From: Bacteroidota bacterium
Lineage (GTDB): Bacteria > Bacteroidota > Bacteroidia > Flavobacteriales_D > JABDKJ01
Direction of reading: 5' to 3'
Assembly: GCA_027621335.1 (NCBI GenBank)
Contig: JAQCAN010000120.1
Coordinates: 1 to 7,275, forward strand
Length of the DNA: 7,275 bases
Made by a program: the position numbers and the translations under genes. The notes under the pieces are model-generated. The model was not told the DNA's origin, ran no database searches, and worked only from the letters and a program-made list of their open reading frames with translations. Positions 1 through 6,339 of this stretch are shown in pieces. How positions within the stretch are numbered: position 1 is the first letter of the stretch; each line of letters starts with the position of its first letter.

Positions 1-22
1 CTTTCATAAATCACTTTATAAT

Positions 23-913
23 ATGAACAGCTATCAGCAAGAATTCCGATCCCAGACCTTCAACAGCATCTTCAGCAGTACAGGAAAGATCTTCAAGGAG
101 TTGATGGTAGGGGGTGGACTTTACACCTTGATGTCCTTACTATCCCTTTTGCCATTGCTCGGCCTTCTGACCAATTTGGACCTTGGGGCCTTGGCCTCTA
201 TGCAGAATAGCACCGATCCAGAGGAGGTCATGGGTATAATGCAGGACGTCATGGGCTCGTTCCTTGCCTCCTTCGGAGTAAAGGAGGTCGTGCTTTTCTC
301 CTTGGTCGTGCTACTCAGCATGGTCATATTGGCTTGGTTCACTGTTTTTGTCATGTTGGCATTGGAGGCTAGGGTCAAGGGGAACCGTTGGCCCATAGCT
401 CAAGTTATTCAGACGTCCTTTAGCCCCTCGGTGCTGTGGGTCTTCCTTTACCAGATTGTCATGATGGTCATCTATCTGGTGATGATGGGGGCGGTGGCCT
501 TTTCGGCTATGGCCTCTGGATTTGCCTCGTTCCTGATTTTGATTCTAGCAGCCGTCTTAATGATGAGGTTGATACTGAGTCAAGCTGCCATTGTACATGG
601 CCGCATGTCCGTGGCCGAGGCGATGTACTATAGTTTTAGCAAGGTGGGCTTCGCTAAAGCTTTCAAGTATCTGGGGCTCGGTATTCTGGCAGCGATTGGA
701 TTATTCATCGCCTTCATGGTCGTCTATATGATAGCTGCACTCTTTGTTCTGATTCCAGTAGTCGGTATTCTAATCAATCTAGCTGTGAATTTCATTGCTC
801 AATATATGATGCTGGGATTGTTTATCGTTCTTCAGTCCGTGTTGTATTTCAAGAGCGCTGAGGACTTGGAGGGGAGCAAGGGTATGGACCTTGAGGAGCA
901 CCTCATCGTATAG
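23..913 (+). CDS. polytopic inner-membrane protein of unknown function
   Basis: This 296-residue protein is mostly hydrophobic. Likely membrane segments lie at about residues 29-49, 89-113, 137-162, 166-188, 217-242 and 243-275. A polar loop at about 51-88 separates the first two, and the acidic tail (about 279-294) is probably cytoplasmic. The N-terminus is soluble and amphipathic (EFRSQTFNSIFSSTGKIFKE), as in Bacteroidota proteins that resemble the glycerophosphodiester phosphodiesterase membrane domain or YciC/DUF975 layouts. That likeness is from architecture only, and no catalytic motif is visible. The ATG at 23 is the first in frame, but the 22 bases before it contain no in-frame stop, so a longer start upstream cannot be excluded. 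It ends with TAG at 911-913 and converges on the glycosyltransferase gene. It is the only visible upstream gene for the terminator at 1148-1173. Coding is certain; function is unknown. Confidence 0.85.
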   Translation: MNSYQQEFRSQTFNSIFSSTGKIFKELMVGGGLYTLMSLLSLLPLLGLLTNLDLGALASMQNSTDPEEVMGIMQDVMGSFLASFGVKEVVLFSLVVLLSMVILAWFTVFVMLALEARVKGNRWPIAQVIQTSFSPSVLWVFLYQIVMMVIYLVMMGAVAFSAMASGFASFLILILAAVLMMRLILSQAAIVHGRMSVAEAMYYSFSKVGFAKAFKYLGLGILAAIGLFIAFMVVYMIAALFVLIPVVGILINLAVNFIAQYMMLGLFIVLQSVLYFKSAEDLEGSKGMDLEEHLIV

Positions 914-922
914 GTTCAACAC

Positions 923-975
923 CTACGTATAAAAACGTAACCATTCAATATTTACGTCCGTATATTCACCCGTAG
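923..975. repeat. cluster of ACGTA half-sites in inverted arrangement
   Basis: TACGT (924-928) and ACGTA (935-939) form an inverted pair around an AT-only 6 bp spacer. ACGTAA (935-940) is also the reverse complement of TTACGT (952-957). The outermost CTACG (923-927) and CGTAG (971-975) are reverse complements, and a further CGTA lies at 959-962. The block therefore reads as two mirrored units, CTACG..ACGTAA and TTACGT..CGTAG. Repeated short dyads of this kind are typical of binding sites for dimeric regulators; a LuxR/NarL-type response regulator is a guess from resemblance. The block starts 10 bp after the stop codon of the membrane-protein gene and lies in front of the candidate RNA. Confidence 0.5.
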
Positions 976-1173
976 CCTTACTCGAGACCATAATCAAGCT
1001 GGGCTTAGAGGTTGGTCGTGAAGGTGTTCCGCCAAGCGTGCTGAGTTAAACTGACGTGAGGTAGGCCTCTGTATGAGGAGGATCAAGAATTGAATTAACG
1101 CTTGCCAGGTAGATTTATAGGAGGTTTCAGTTTAAGTTCAGATCATAGGCCATCCGAAAGGGTGGCCTTTTTT
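976..1173 (+). ncRNA. candidate structured RNA or long structured 3' UTR
   Basis: There is no convincing reading frame here, yet several helices can be drawn. GACCA (986-990) pairs with TGGTC (1013-1017), enclosing AAGC (996-999) with GCTT (1003-1006). TTAAACTG (1046-1053) pairs with CAGTTTAA (1128-1135), and CTGA (1041-1044) with TCAG (1138-1141), giving 12 pairs across a small asymmetric internal loop. GAGG (1058-1061) can pair with CCTC (1066-1069) inside that stem. The series ends in the strong terminator at 1148-1173. Two perfect AGGAGG strings (1076-1081, 1119-1124) have no start codon suitably placed after them, which is odd in a phylum that seldom relies on Shine-Dalgarno sequences. 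It does not match what I know of tmRNA, RNase P, SRP RNA or tRNA. The 5' end is unknown and no clear promoter was found, so it may simply be the 3' UTR of the membrane-protein transcript. Confidence 0.3.
1148..1173 (+). terminator. intrinsic terminator, + strand
   Basis: The arms GGCCATCC (1148-1155) and GGGTGGCC (1160-1167) form an 8 bp stem with one G-U pair, closed by a GAAA tetraloop and followed by six T (1168-1173). The opposite strand has no T-run after the stem, so it works for rightward transcripts only. It ends transcription of either the membrane-protein gene or a separate small RNA. Its last T overlaps the TGA stop (1173-1175) of the converging glycosyltransferase gene. Confidence 0.9.
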
Positions 1174-2009
1174 CATTGGCCTTTTAGAAGATGTTTCATG
1201 CGGGACTTTACGGAACTCACCAAGTGGCGAAGCCTTAGGTTGAGATTATAGACCGAATGGAACAATAGGGATGGAGGAACCTTAAGCTTCATGTCGAGAT
1301 GGAACGGTTGGAGAAGACTCATATCCTTACTGAGATAGCCTCGTTCGACCAGCCAGCCCTTGTGCCCGAATTGACTGGCTTGATTCTCACCATGGATGAT
1401 CTGAACCCATAAGGGTCGGCCCTTGATTAAAGTTCGATTCTGAAACGTGGACCAATGGTCATGGTTTCTCGTGGAAACCGTGGTCAGCTCTAGCCCATTC
1501 CTTTCCACCAAGGACAAGAACGGATTCAGTGGTTTTTCGATTCTGGCCAAGAGTGTACGATGCTGTGTCCAAAGACTGTACCCAGAGACGATGTCGATCA
1601 AGGCCTCATCTTGCCCTTTGAACTCGGATTGGATGGTCTGAACAAAAGACTCATGGATGGCATCGTCATTATCCAAGCGAGTTGTGATGATGTGGCTGTA
1701 TTCATCTCCTGTCCTTCCCTTGACAGCTTTGATAACCTCTTGATTGAATGAAGCGGCACCATCGATGAAGATGGGTTCGAATGTAGGGGAGGACTTCCGA
1801 AGTTCGTTGATCCTCATCCGATCCTCATCCGTTGTTTTGATATCGAAGAACATCAACCAAGTGAAGTTCTGATTGGTCTGATGCCTCACGGAAGTCCAAC
1901 AGGAATTCATGAACAGATCCCATCTGCGACTCATCCAGTCGTCTGAGGCAAGCGGTCTGCCAATTGGACGAAGGTTGAAACGGGAGATAATAAAGTGCTT
2001 GAAAGCCAT
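1173..2009 (-). CDS. putative rhamnosyl-type glycosyltransferase
   Basis: This 278-residue protein resembles the 'putative rhamnosyl transferase' family (Rhamno_transf, PF11316), a GT-A-like group that moves a sugar from an activated donor onto a surface glycan; the true sugar and acceptor are unknown. Visible landmarks are RFNL at residues 10-13, a conserved-looking stretch ending QTNQNFTWLMFFD (44-56), the acidic TTRLDNDDAI (109-118) that should hold the DxD-type metal and nucleotide-sugar site, and LWVQIIHGEN (200-209). There is no signal peptide or membrane span, so it is probably cytosolic; the basic C-terminus (about 258-276) might touch the membrane. The start is firm: an in-frame TAG sits directly before the ATG, and the next Met is at residue 26, past the RFNL motif. 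It lies 236 bp downstream of the receptor gene on the same strand, and no other glycan gene is visible. It converges on the membrane-protein gene. Confidence 0.8.
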   Translation of the reverse strand: MAFKHFIISRFNLRPIGRPLASDDWMSRRWDLFMNSCWTSVRHQTNQNFTWLMFFDIKTTDEDRMRINELRKSSPTFEPIFIDGAASFNQEVIKAVKGRTGDEYSHIITTRLDNDDAIHESFVQTIQSEFKGQDEALIDIVSGYSLWTQHRTLLARIEKPLNPFLSLVERNGLELTTVSTRNHDHWSTFQNRTLIKGRPLWVQIIHGENQASQFGHKGWLVERGYLSKDMSLLQPFHLDMKLKVPPSLLFHSVYNLNLRLRHLVSSVKSRMKHLLKGQ

Positions 2010-2245
2010 CTAATTGTATTGCTATTCCACAGTTTTAGGGGGGTCATCGATTTCATGCTCCTAAAGGAATGTAATCTGAAGCGTGCAAAGAACAATAGTT
2101 CATTAAGATCATGGCCCTCTTTGATTAAGGCAAATGTGAAGAATATCGCCCTATAATGAGAAGTGCAACAAGTATTGGCGGCAGTGAAATTGTTTGCTGT
2201 TGGACAAATCGTCCATCTATTCCAGTCTTTCCAAAGGGTTCGAAA
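2010..2245. other. intergenic region with two small inverted repeats
   Basis: No gene, tRNA or clear promoter is seen between the receptor stop and the glycosyltransferase start. TGGAC (2201-2205) and GTCCA (2211-2215) form a 5 bp hairpin around AAATC, but no T-run follows on either strand, so it is a poor terminator. TTTAGG (2034-2039) and CCTAAA (2060-2065) are perfect inverted arms 25 to 56 bp before the glycosyltransferase ATG, next to a run of six G. They could form a hairpin in its mRNA leader. No sequence close to the Bacteroidota -7 consensus TAnnTTTG was found for the glycosyltransferase. Confidence 0.4.
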
Positions 2246-4618
2246 TTAAAAGTCCAGCACGATTCCAATACTTGGGATAGGCGCTCCTTCCTGTCCAGGC
2301 AACTGAACCAAGGTCCTTGGTGTGGCCTCCACACCGGTCTCATCCAGCAAAGTCACATATTCAGGTGCCTGAGGATTGGCTCTACCAAGCATGTTCTGTA
2401 TCTCCAAGAAAAGATCGATGGAGAGTTTCTCCAGATTCCACTTCTTATCGACTCTGAAATCCAGTTGCGAAAAAGTATCCAAGGTCTCATCTCCTAATCG
2501 ATCGAAGTCCAGTACAATGTTCGGGTAGCTGAGTTCTGTGGCCTCTAGATCAGTAGGGACAAAAGGTGTTCTCCCTGCGAACCTCAACCTGGAACTCACC
2601 TCCCAATTCCTCTTCAACTTGTAACCTCCCGTGAAGGAAATGAGGTGTCGGCTATCCCAGAGGGATGGGCGATAGACATCTCGGTCAAATCCGGTGAACT
2701 CGCTCACGAAGTAGGTGTAGGACAGGATGCCGTAAAAGTTTTTGCTCAACTTCTGTTGAAAGAGGAATTCCAATCCATAACTCCTTCCTCGGCCTACACT
2801 CTGGACGTCCTCATTTCCGAGCACCTCGAAACCTGCTCCCTTGTTAGCCAAAGAAACACTATCCAGAACCGATACTGGATAGTCTTCATAGAACTTATAG
2901 AAGCCTTCGATGCTGGCGCTGGAAGAGGGCCCGAAGAGGCGTTCTATTCCAAGCACCAAATGGTCGCTTCTCAGGTACTTTGAATTCTGATTGACAAACG
3001 TATCATTCTCTTGATATCCTAGGACGGTATAGGGAGCAATCTTGAAATAGCGTCCTGCGGTAGCATTGAGTTTCCATTGATCATTCAGCCCATAAGAGAG
3101 CGAAGCCCTGGGCGAGAAGCTGGAAAAGAAATCACTTCCTGTGCTGAAGTCATCCCCATCAAGACGGAATCCGAGATTGACATTCAGTCGGTTCTTGAAG
3201 TAGTTCCTGTTCGCATTGGCAAAGAGACCGTATTTGAGGAAGTCTATCTGAGTTGCATAGCTGAAATTGCCAAGCGTGCTAAGCGTGTTATTCTCATAGT
3301 CGCTGACTTGCACATTGAATCCTCCACTCAGTTTCCAATCGTCCATGAAATAGACCTGCATGTGTCGCAATTTGGTCTCCGTCTCACGAGCATCATTGCG
3401 GAAATAGATGCCTTCCCGATTCGCATTATCAGTGTATCGGGTGAAATCATTGGTCAAGAAATTATTGCTCAAAGCGCTCACCATATAGCCCTTCCTGTTC
3501 TTGAAGCGGCTCTTCCAAGATACACCTATGGTGTTGCTCCTCTGTTCGATGTACGGTGTCTGCTCGAAGGTCGCCCTGGCGCTTTCATCCAAACCATCTG
3601 GAGCTTCCAGACTGAAATCATCGATGGATCCCAATCCGATGAGGTTAAGGGTATTGTAGTCATCCAGACGGTGGGTCACTTTGAACTGATAATCCCAATA
3701 GTCTGGGCGAATCGGAAGCCCGATCAATTGAAACAGGAATTGGAGGTAACTCCTCCTTGCCGATGCGATGAATGTGGTTTTGCTCTGCTCTTTTGATCCT
3801 TTGAATATTGGACCATTGAAGGTCAATGCCGTTTCACTGGCGCTCACTCGGATGTTGGTGTTCAATTCCTTGGGATCACCGGTGAGTTGGGTAAACTGAA
3901 GGACTCCGGAAAGGGGATTGTCATATTGGGCTTTGAAAGCTGAGGTGCTCAAGGTGACATCATCTATAAAAGAGACATTCAGCATACCTACAGGTCCTCC
4001 TGAACTTCCTTGAGTGCTGAAGTGGTTGATGTTCGGAATCTCAATGTCATCCAAATAGTAGACGGTCTCATTCGGTGCGCCTCCTCTGATGATGAGGTCA
4101 TTCCTGAATCCACCAGCCGAAGGGGAGATGCCTGGAAGAGACTGTGCCACTCGCACGACATCATTATTGCCTCCAGGATATGTGGCCAGTTCCACAGCGG
4201 TCAACGTTTGAGTGGATAGAGGAGTTTCTTTAGGACGGCTCACTACGTTCTTATCCGGTGTGACCACGACTTCCTGAAGATTGGTCAGGCTGCTTTCCAG
4301 CTTGAAATCGTAACGCTGATTCCCGGCCGATTTGATGATTATGTTGAAGCGGGTCTGAGACTCAAAGCCAATAAATCCTGCGACCAGGTTGTAGGTGCCA
4401 GGCTCTACATTGGCTATGGTATAGTAGCCATTCATGTCCGTGGATGCCCCTATGGTCGTCCCTTCAAAATAGACCGTTGCTCCTGGGAGAGGCCCTCCTA
4501 TGTCATCAGTAACGCGACCTGAGATATCTACTGTGATCTGACCTAAGGCCGCAGACACGGAAAAAATGGAACACACGAAGAAAAGACACGAGAGAAAAGA
4601 GTTTCTGTTTGGTCGCAT
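2246..4618 (-). CDS. TonB-dependent outer-membrane receptor with N-terminal carboxypeptidase-regulatory-like domain
   Basis: This complete 790-residue receptor is an outer-membrane beta-barrel driven by the TonB-ExbBD system for import of an unidentified ligand. A signal peptide covers about residues 1-26, with cleavage near LG-Q27. A carboxypeptidase D regulatory-like beta-sandwich follows (about 29-107, with GRVTDDIGGPLPGATV and GYYTIANVEPGTY). LQEVVVT (114-120) is the usual link or TonB-box-like region. The plug runs about 130-245 and includes LIIRGGAPNETVYYLDDIEIP. The rest is barrel, with late-strand signatures such as LDFRVDKKW (719-727), LEIQNMLGRANP and a terminal IVLDF ending in Phe, as expected for barrel assembly. 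No STN domain precedes it and no SusD-like gene lies beside it, so a SusCD glycan system is unlikely. The ATG at 4618 gives the complete signal peptide. It is divergent from the PepSY-like/DUF2490 pair. No good terminator was found after the TAA at 2246-2248. Confidence 0.95.
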   Translation of the reverse strand: MRPNRNSFLSCLFFVCSIFSVSAALGQITVDISGRVTDDIGGPLPGATVYFEGTTIGASTDMNGYYTIANVEPGTYNLVAGFIGFESQTRFNIIIKSAGNQRYDFKLESSLTNLQEVVVTPDKNVVSRPKETPLSTQTLTAVELATYPGGNNDVVRVAQSLPGISPSAGGFRNDLIIRGGAPNETVYYLDDIEIPNINHFSTQGSSGGPVGMLNVSFIDDVTLSTSAFKAQYDNPLSGVLQFTQLTGDPKELNTNIRVSASETALTFNGPIFKGSKEQSKTTFIASARRSYLQFLFQLIGLPIRPDYWDYQFKVTHRLDDYNTLNLIGLGSIDDFSLEAPDGLDESARATFEQTPYIEQRSNTIGVSWKSRFKNRKGYMVSALSNNFLTNDFTRYTDNANREGIYFRNDARETETKLRHMQVYFMDDWKLSGGFNVQVSDYENNTLSTLGNFSYATQIDFLKYGLFANANRNYFKNRLNVNLGFRLDGDDFSTGSDFFSSFSPRASLSYGLNDQWKLNATAGRYFKIAPYTVLGYQENDTFVNQNSKYLRSDHLVLGIERLFGPSSSASIEGFYKFYEDYPVSVLDSVSLANKGAGFEVLGNEDVQSVGRGRSYGLEFLFQQKLSKNFYGILSYTYFVSEFTGFDRDVYRPSLWDSRHLISFTGGYKLKRNWEVSSRLRFAGRTPFVPTDLEATELSYPNIVLDFDRLGDETLDTFSQLDFRVDKKWNLEKLSIDLFLEIQNMLGRANPQAPEYVTLLDETGVEATPRTLVQLPGQEGAPIPSIGIVLDF

Positions 4619-4645
4619 ACACTTAGGTTAAGAATGGACTCCGTT

Positions 4646-4653
4646 CAAAAATT
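4646..4653 (-). promoter_or_regulatory. possible -7 element for the TonB-dependent receptor gene
   Basis: Read on the minus strand the octamer is AATTTTTG, which matches seven of eight positions of the Bacteroidota consensus TAnnTTTG. It would place the transcript start about 20 nt before the receptor ATG. No TTG is found at the expected -33 distance, which weakens the call. The octamer lies between the arms of a small dyad, CCGTT (4641-4645) and AACGG (4657-4661). Confidence 0.3.
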
Positions 4654-4666
4654 TAAAACGGTTCAG

Positions 4667-4696
4667 GCACTAAGAAAGGCATTAGGACCTTAGTGC
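4667..4696. repeat. 8 bp perfect inverted repeat in the divergent control region
   Basis: GCACTAAG (4667-4674) and CTTAGTGC (4689-4696) are exact reverse complements separated by 14 bp. The dyad lies between the divergent receptor and PepSY-like genes. It would cover the -33 zone if the proposed receptor -7 element is right. It could be an operator read from both sides or an RNA hairpin. There is no T-run, so it is not a terminator. Confidence 0.5.
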
Positions 4697-4796
4697 TTCC
4701 TTGATGAATCAACTGGGCAAGAAGCATGTGCCTAAAGGTTGATTTCCATTGGATAGTGCTGTTTCTAATTGGGATGGAAAACAAGACCTTTGGTTC

Positions 4797-5417
4797 ATGA
4801 GACAAGCAAGGTTGAAATCATCGGGCCATATGTGCTTAGCATCGCTAATACTTATTCTGTTTCTGTTGACCTTGAGTCCCTGTTCAATGTCTGCACAAGA
4901 GGAGGCCAAGTTCGAATTAGAGGAACGAGTGTCTCATCTGGAGGTACCTGAAATAGCCAAAGATTCTCTGTGCCTCCTCATTCCTTCCACGACAAGAATA
5001 AGATGGTATAAAGATATAAGTCATATAGGACAGACCTATGAAGCCAAGTTCAAGCATGAAGGGAGCAGATACAGTGTCGAGTTTGATTCCTTGGGGCACC
5101 TTGCCGATATAGAAGTAGAGTTGAGTTGGAAGCATATGCAAGCTTCAGAGAAAACGGCATTGAATCGTTCATTTTCAAGTATTCAAGGTTTCAAGCTTCA
5201 ACGTATTCAGGCCCAATGGACAGGCAGAGTCATTGACCTCACGAGAAGAGATGGTAGCAATGGTCTGATTCCAAAGGCCATGGCCTATGAGGTTGAATTC
5301 AAGGGAGAGATGAATGAAAGATTTGCTTATTGGGAAGGTCTTTTCACTCCTGAAGGAGAGTTGCTGGACCTGAAGGAAGTGCTTTTAAAGGATGTTGAAA
5401 ACCTGAACCTGAATTGA
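4797..5417 (+). CDS. secreted protein with two apparent PepSY-like repeats
   Basis: From the ATG at 4797 this is a 206-residue exported protein. The N-terminus has basic residues, a strong hydrophobic core (about 13-27) and a likely signal peptidase I site after SMSA (33/34). The Cys at 29 is preceded by Pro, so it is not a good lipobox. Two stretches share one pattern: about 81-109 (YEAKFKHEGSRYSVEFDSLG and on) and about 164-195 (YEVEFKG ... WEGLFTPEGELLDLKEV). Each has paired beta strands, an aromatic or acidic turn, then an x-G-x-L hairpin and more acidic strands. This resembles the PepSY-like (PF11396) fold of Bacteroidota periplasmic proteins; it is judged by eye and is tentative. A longer version from TTG at 4749 is possible but would bury the signal peptide behind 16 extra residues. 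It overlaps the DUF2490 gene by 4 nt and is divergent from the receptor gene. The role is unknown. Confidence 0.75.
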   Translation: MRQARLKSSGHMCLASLILILFLLTLSPCSMSAQEEAKFELEERVSHLEVPEIAKDSLCLLIPSTTRIRWYKDISHIGQTYEAKFKHEGSRYSVEFDSLGHLADIEVELSWKHMQASEKTALNRSFSSIQGFKLQRIQAQWTGRVIDLTRRDGSNGLIPKAMAYEVEFKGEMNERFAYWEGLFTPEGELLDLKEVLLKDVENLNLN

Positions 5418-6088
5418 GAACAAGAGGTTTTCTTTTGTTGATACTGGCCCAGATAAGCCTTAGTGCTCAGACCGAACAGAGTCTGGGACTACTCCCGCAG
5501 GTGACCATGAGTCGCTCTATAAATGAACAATGGTCTGTAGCTCTGCAGTTGGAGTCCATGCAACGAACACATCAAGCCGTTGAGGATGGTCTGTCCTCAG
5601 ACTATCTCTACATCCGTACCGATATCACCCCTATATTAAGCTATAGGATGAGTTCCGGGGAGTCCCTGGCCATTGGCTATATGCACCGTTTTGTCAATGG
5701 CAAGGATGTGCACAGAACGCTTCAACAATACGCATGGGTTCAACCAAAGGAAGGATATAGGATAGCACATCGACTTAGAAGTGACCAGACCTTGAGGAAG
5801 GGAGCTAGTCCTATCATTCGCATGCGATACCGAATTTCCTTTGATATTCCACTAGAAGGAATGAGTCAGAACACTGGAGAATTCTATCTCGTGCCGGCCA
5901 TGGAGCAATTGATCATTGGGCAATCAGATATATTGGACGGAGAAACACGTTTTTTACTACGTCTTGGACGTACGCTTTCCGTAAAGACCAAAGTGGAGAT
6001 TGGACTCGACCACCGCTTTGATGGCTACCTTGTCGAAGAGGAAAGACATCGAAGCTGGCTCATTCTTGCTCTGTTTTTGAAGCCTTGA
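5414..6088 (+). CDS. DUF2490-type outer-membrane protein, TTG start
   Basis: This 224-residue protein has a short signal peptide (cleavage after LSA, 18/19) followed by alternating beta strands. These include WSVALQLES, HRLRSDQTLRKG, IIRMRYRISFDIPL, FYLVPAMEQL and TKVEIGLDHRFDGY, the pattern of the DUF2490 family (PF10677), small outer-membrane barrels of unknown function. The barrel runs close to the end, which finishes with a hydrophobic strand (SWLILALFLKP). The start is TTG at 5414. An in-frame TGA at 5396-5398 lies upstream, no ATG or GTG lies between, and the first internal ATG (residue 32) would remove the signal peptide. TTG overlaps the TGA stop of the gene before it (TTGA, 5414-5417), which points to translational coupling in a two-gene operon. 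The family call is by motif likeness; coding is certain. Confidence 0.85.
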   Translation: MRTRGFLLLILAQISLSAQTEQSLGLLPQVTMSRSINEQWSVALQLESMQRTHQAVEDGLSSDYLYIRTDITPILSYRMSSGESLAIGYMHRFVNGKDVHRTLQQYAWVQPKEGYRIAHRLRSDQTLRKGASPIIRMRYRISFDIPLEGMSQNTGEFYLVPAMEQLIIGQSDILDGETRFLLRLGRTLSVKTKVEIGLDHRFDGYLVEEERHRSWLILALFLKP

Positions 6089-6132
6089 TCTTTATAGCCT
6101 ACGAAACAGCGACCAGGCTTATGAATTGAAAA

Positions 6133-6164
6133 GGGCTTTGAACAAAATTTCAAGCCCATCTTTT
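6133..6164 (+). terminator. probable terminator after the PepSY-like/DUF2490 pair
   Basis: GGGCTT plus GAA (6133-6141, one bulged T) pairs with TTC plus AAGCCC (6149-6157) around a short A/T loop. AAAA (6129-6132) precedes the stem and TTTT (6161-6164) follows it. It lies about 45 bp after the DUF2490 stop. A third arm, GGGCTT at 6166-6171, could pair with AAGCCC instead, making two mutually exclusive hairpins. The T-run is short, so strength is uncertain. The A-run on the other side might let it work in both directions. Confidence 0.6.
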
Positions 6165-6232
6165 AGGGCTTTCAGCTAAACATATGTCGAGTTCTGTACT
6201 TCACTTCATATGGTTCGATTGGATAATATAGT

Positions 6233-6284
6233 TTTCTAAAGCTTGGATTTCCCTCTTTTCGTAGTAATATAAACCCTTTAGAAA
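6233..6284. repeat. 9 bp perfect inverted repeat upstream of aconitase
   Basis: TTTCTAAAG (6233-6241) and CTTTAGAAA (6276-6284) are exact reverse complements with a 34 bp spacer, 56 bp before the aconitase ATG. A weak -7-like octamer, TAGTTTTC (6229-6236, seven of eight to TAnnTTTG but without a TTG at -33), overlaps the left arm. If transcription starts nearby, the repeat would form a long-looped hairpin in the leader; otherwise it could be a spaced operator. The rest of 6165-6339 shows nothing recognisable. Confidence 0.35.
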
Positions 6285-6339
6285 TAGTAAATTCGCGCCC
6301 GACTTCGGCTAGAATATAATCCCATAAACCCACGACACT

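Noticed and set aside
1033..1104. Pseudoknot CAAGCGT/ACGCTTG
   Set aside because: A 7 bp match is expected about once by chance in a region of this size, so it was kept only as a side note to the RNA finding and not called as a feature.
976..1147. tRNA, tmRNA, RNase P, SRP RNA or integron attC site
   Set aside because: None of the diagnostic conserved strings (T-loop, tmRNA ends, RNase P core, SRP apical loop, attC core sites) could be found.
1934..2056. Small upstream frame (about 41 codons, starting MKSM) overlapping the glycosyltransferase start on the - strand
   Set aside because: An AGGAG lies close by, but the spacing to the ATG is poor and the peptide has no features; a leader peptide cannot be supported.
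2125..2343. 72-codon - strand frame running past the end of the receptor gene
   Set aside because: It overlaps the receptor C-terminus in another frame; its tail is hydrophobic, but there is no family likeness and no sign of a real start.
3077..3796. 239-codon open frame on the + strand
   Set aside because: It lies wholly antisense to the TonB-dependent receptor, has no family motifs, and is explained by the codon composition of the real gene.
6315..6320. TATAAT 20 bp before the aconitase ATG
   Set aside because: Bacteroidota primary promoters use TAnnTTTG rather than the enterobacterial -10, no -35 is present, and the spacing to the ATG is too short to be convincing.
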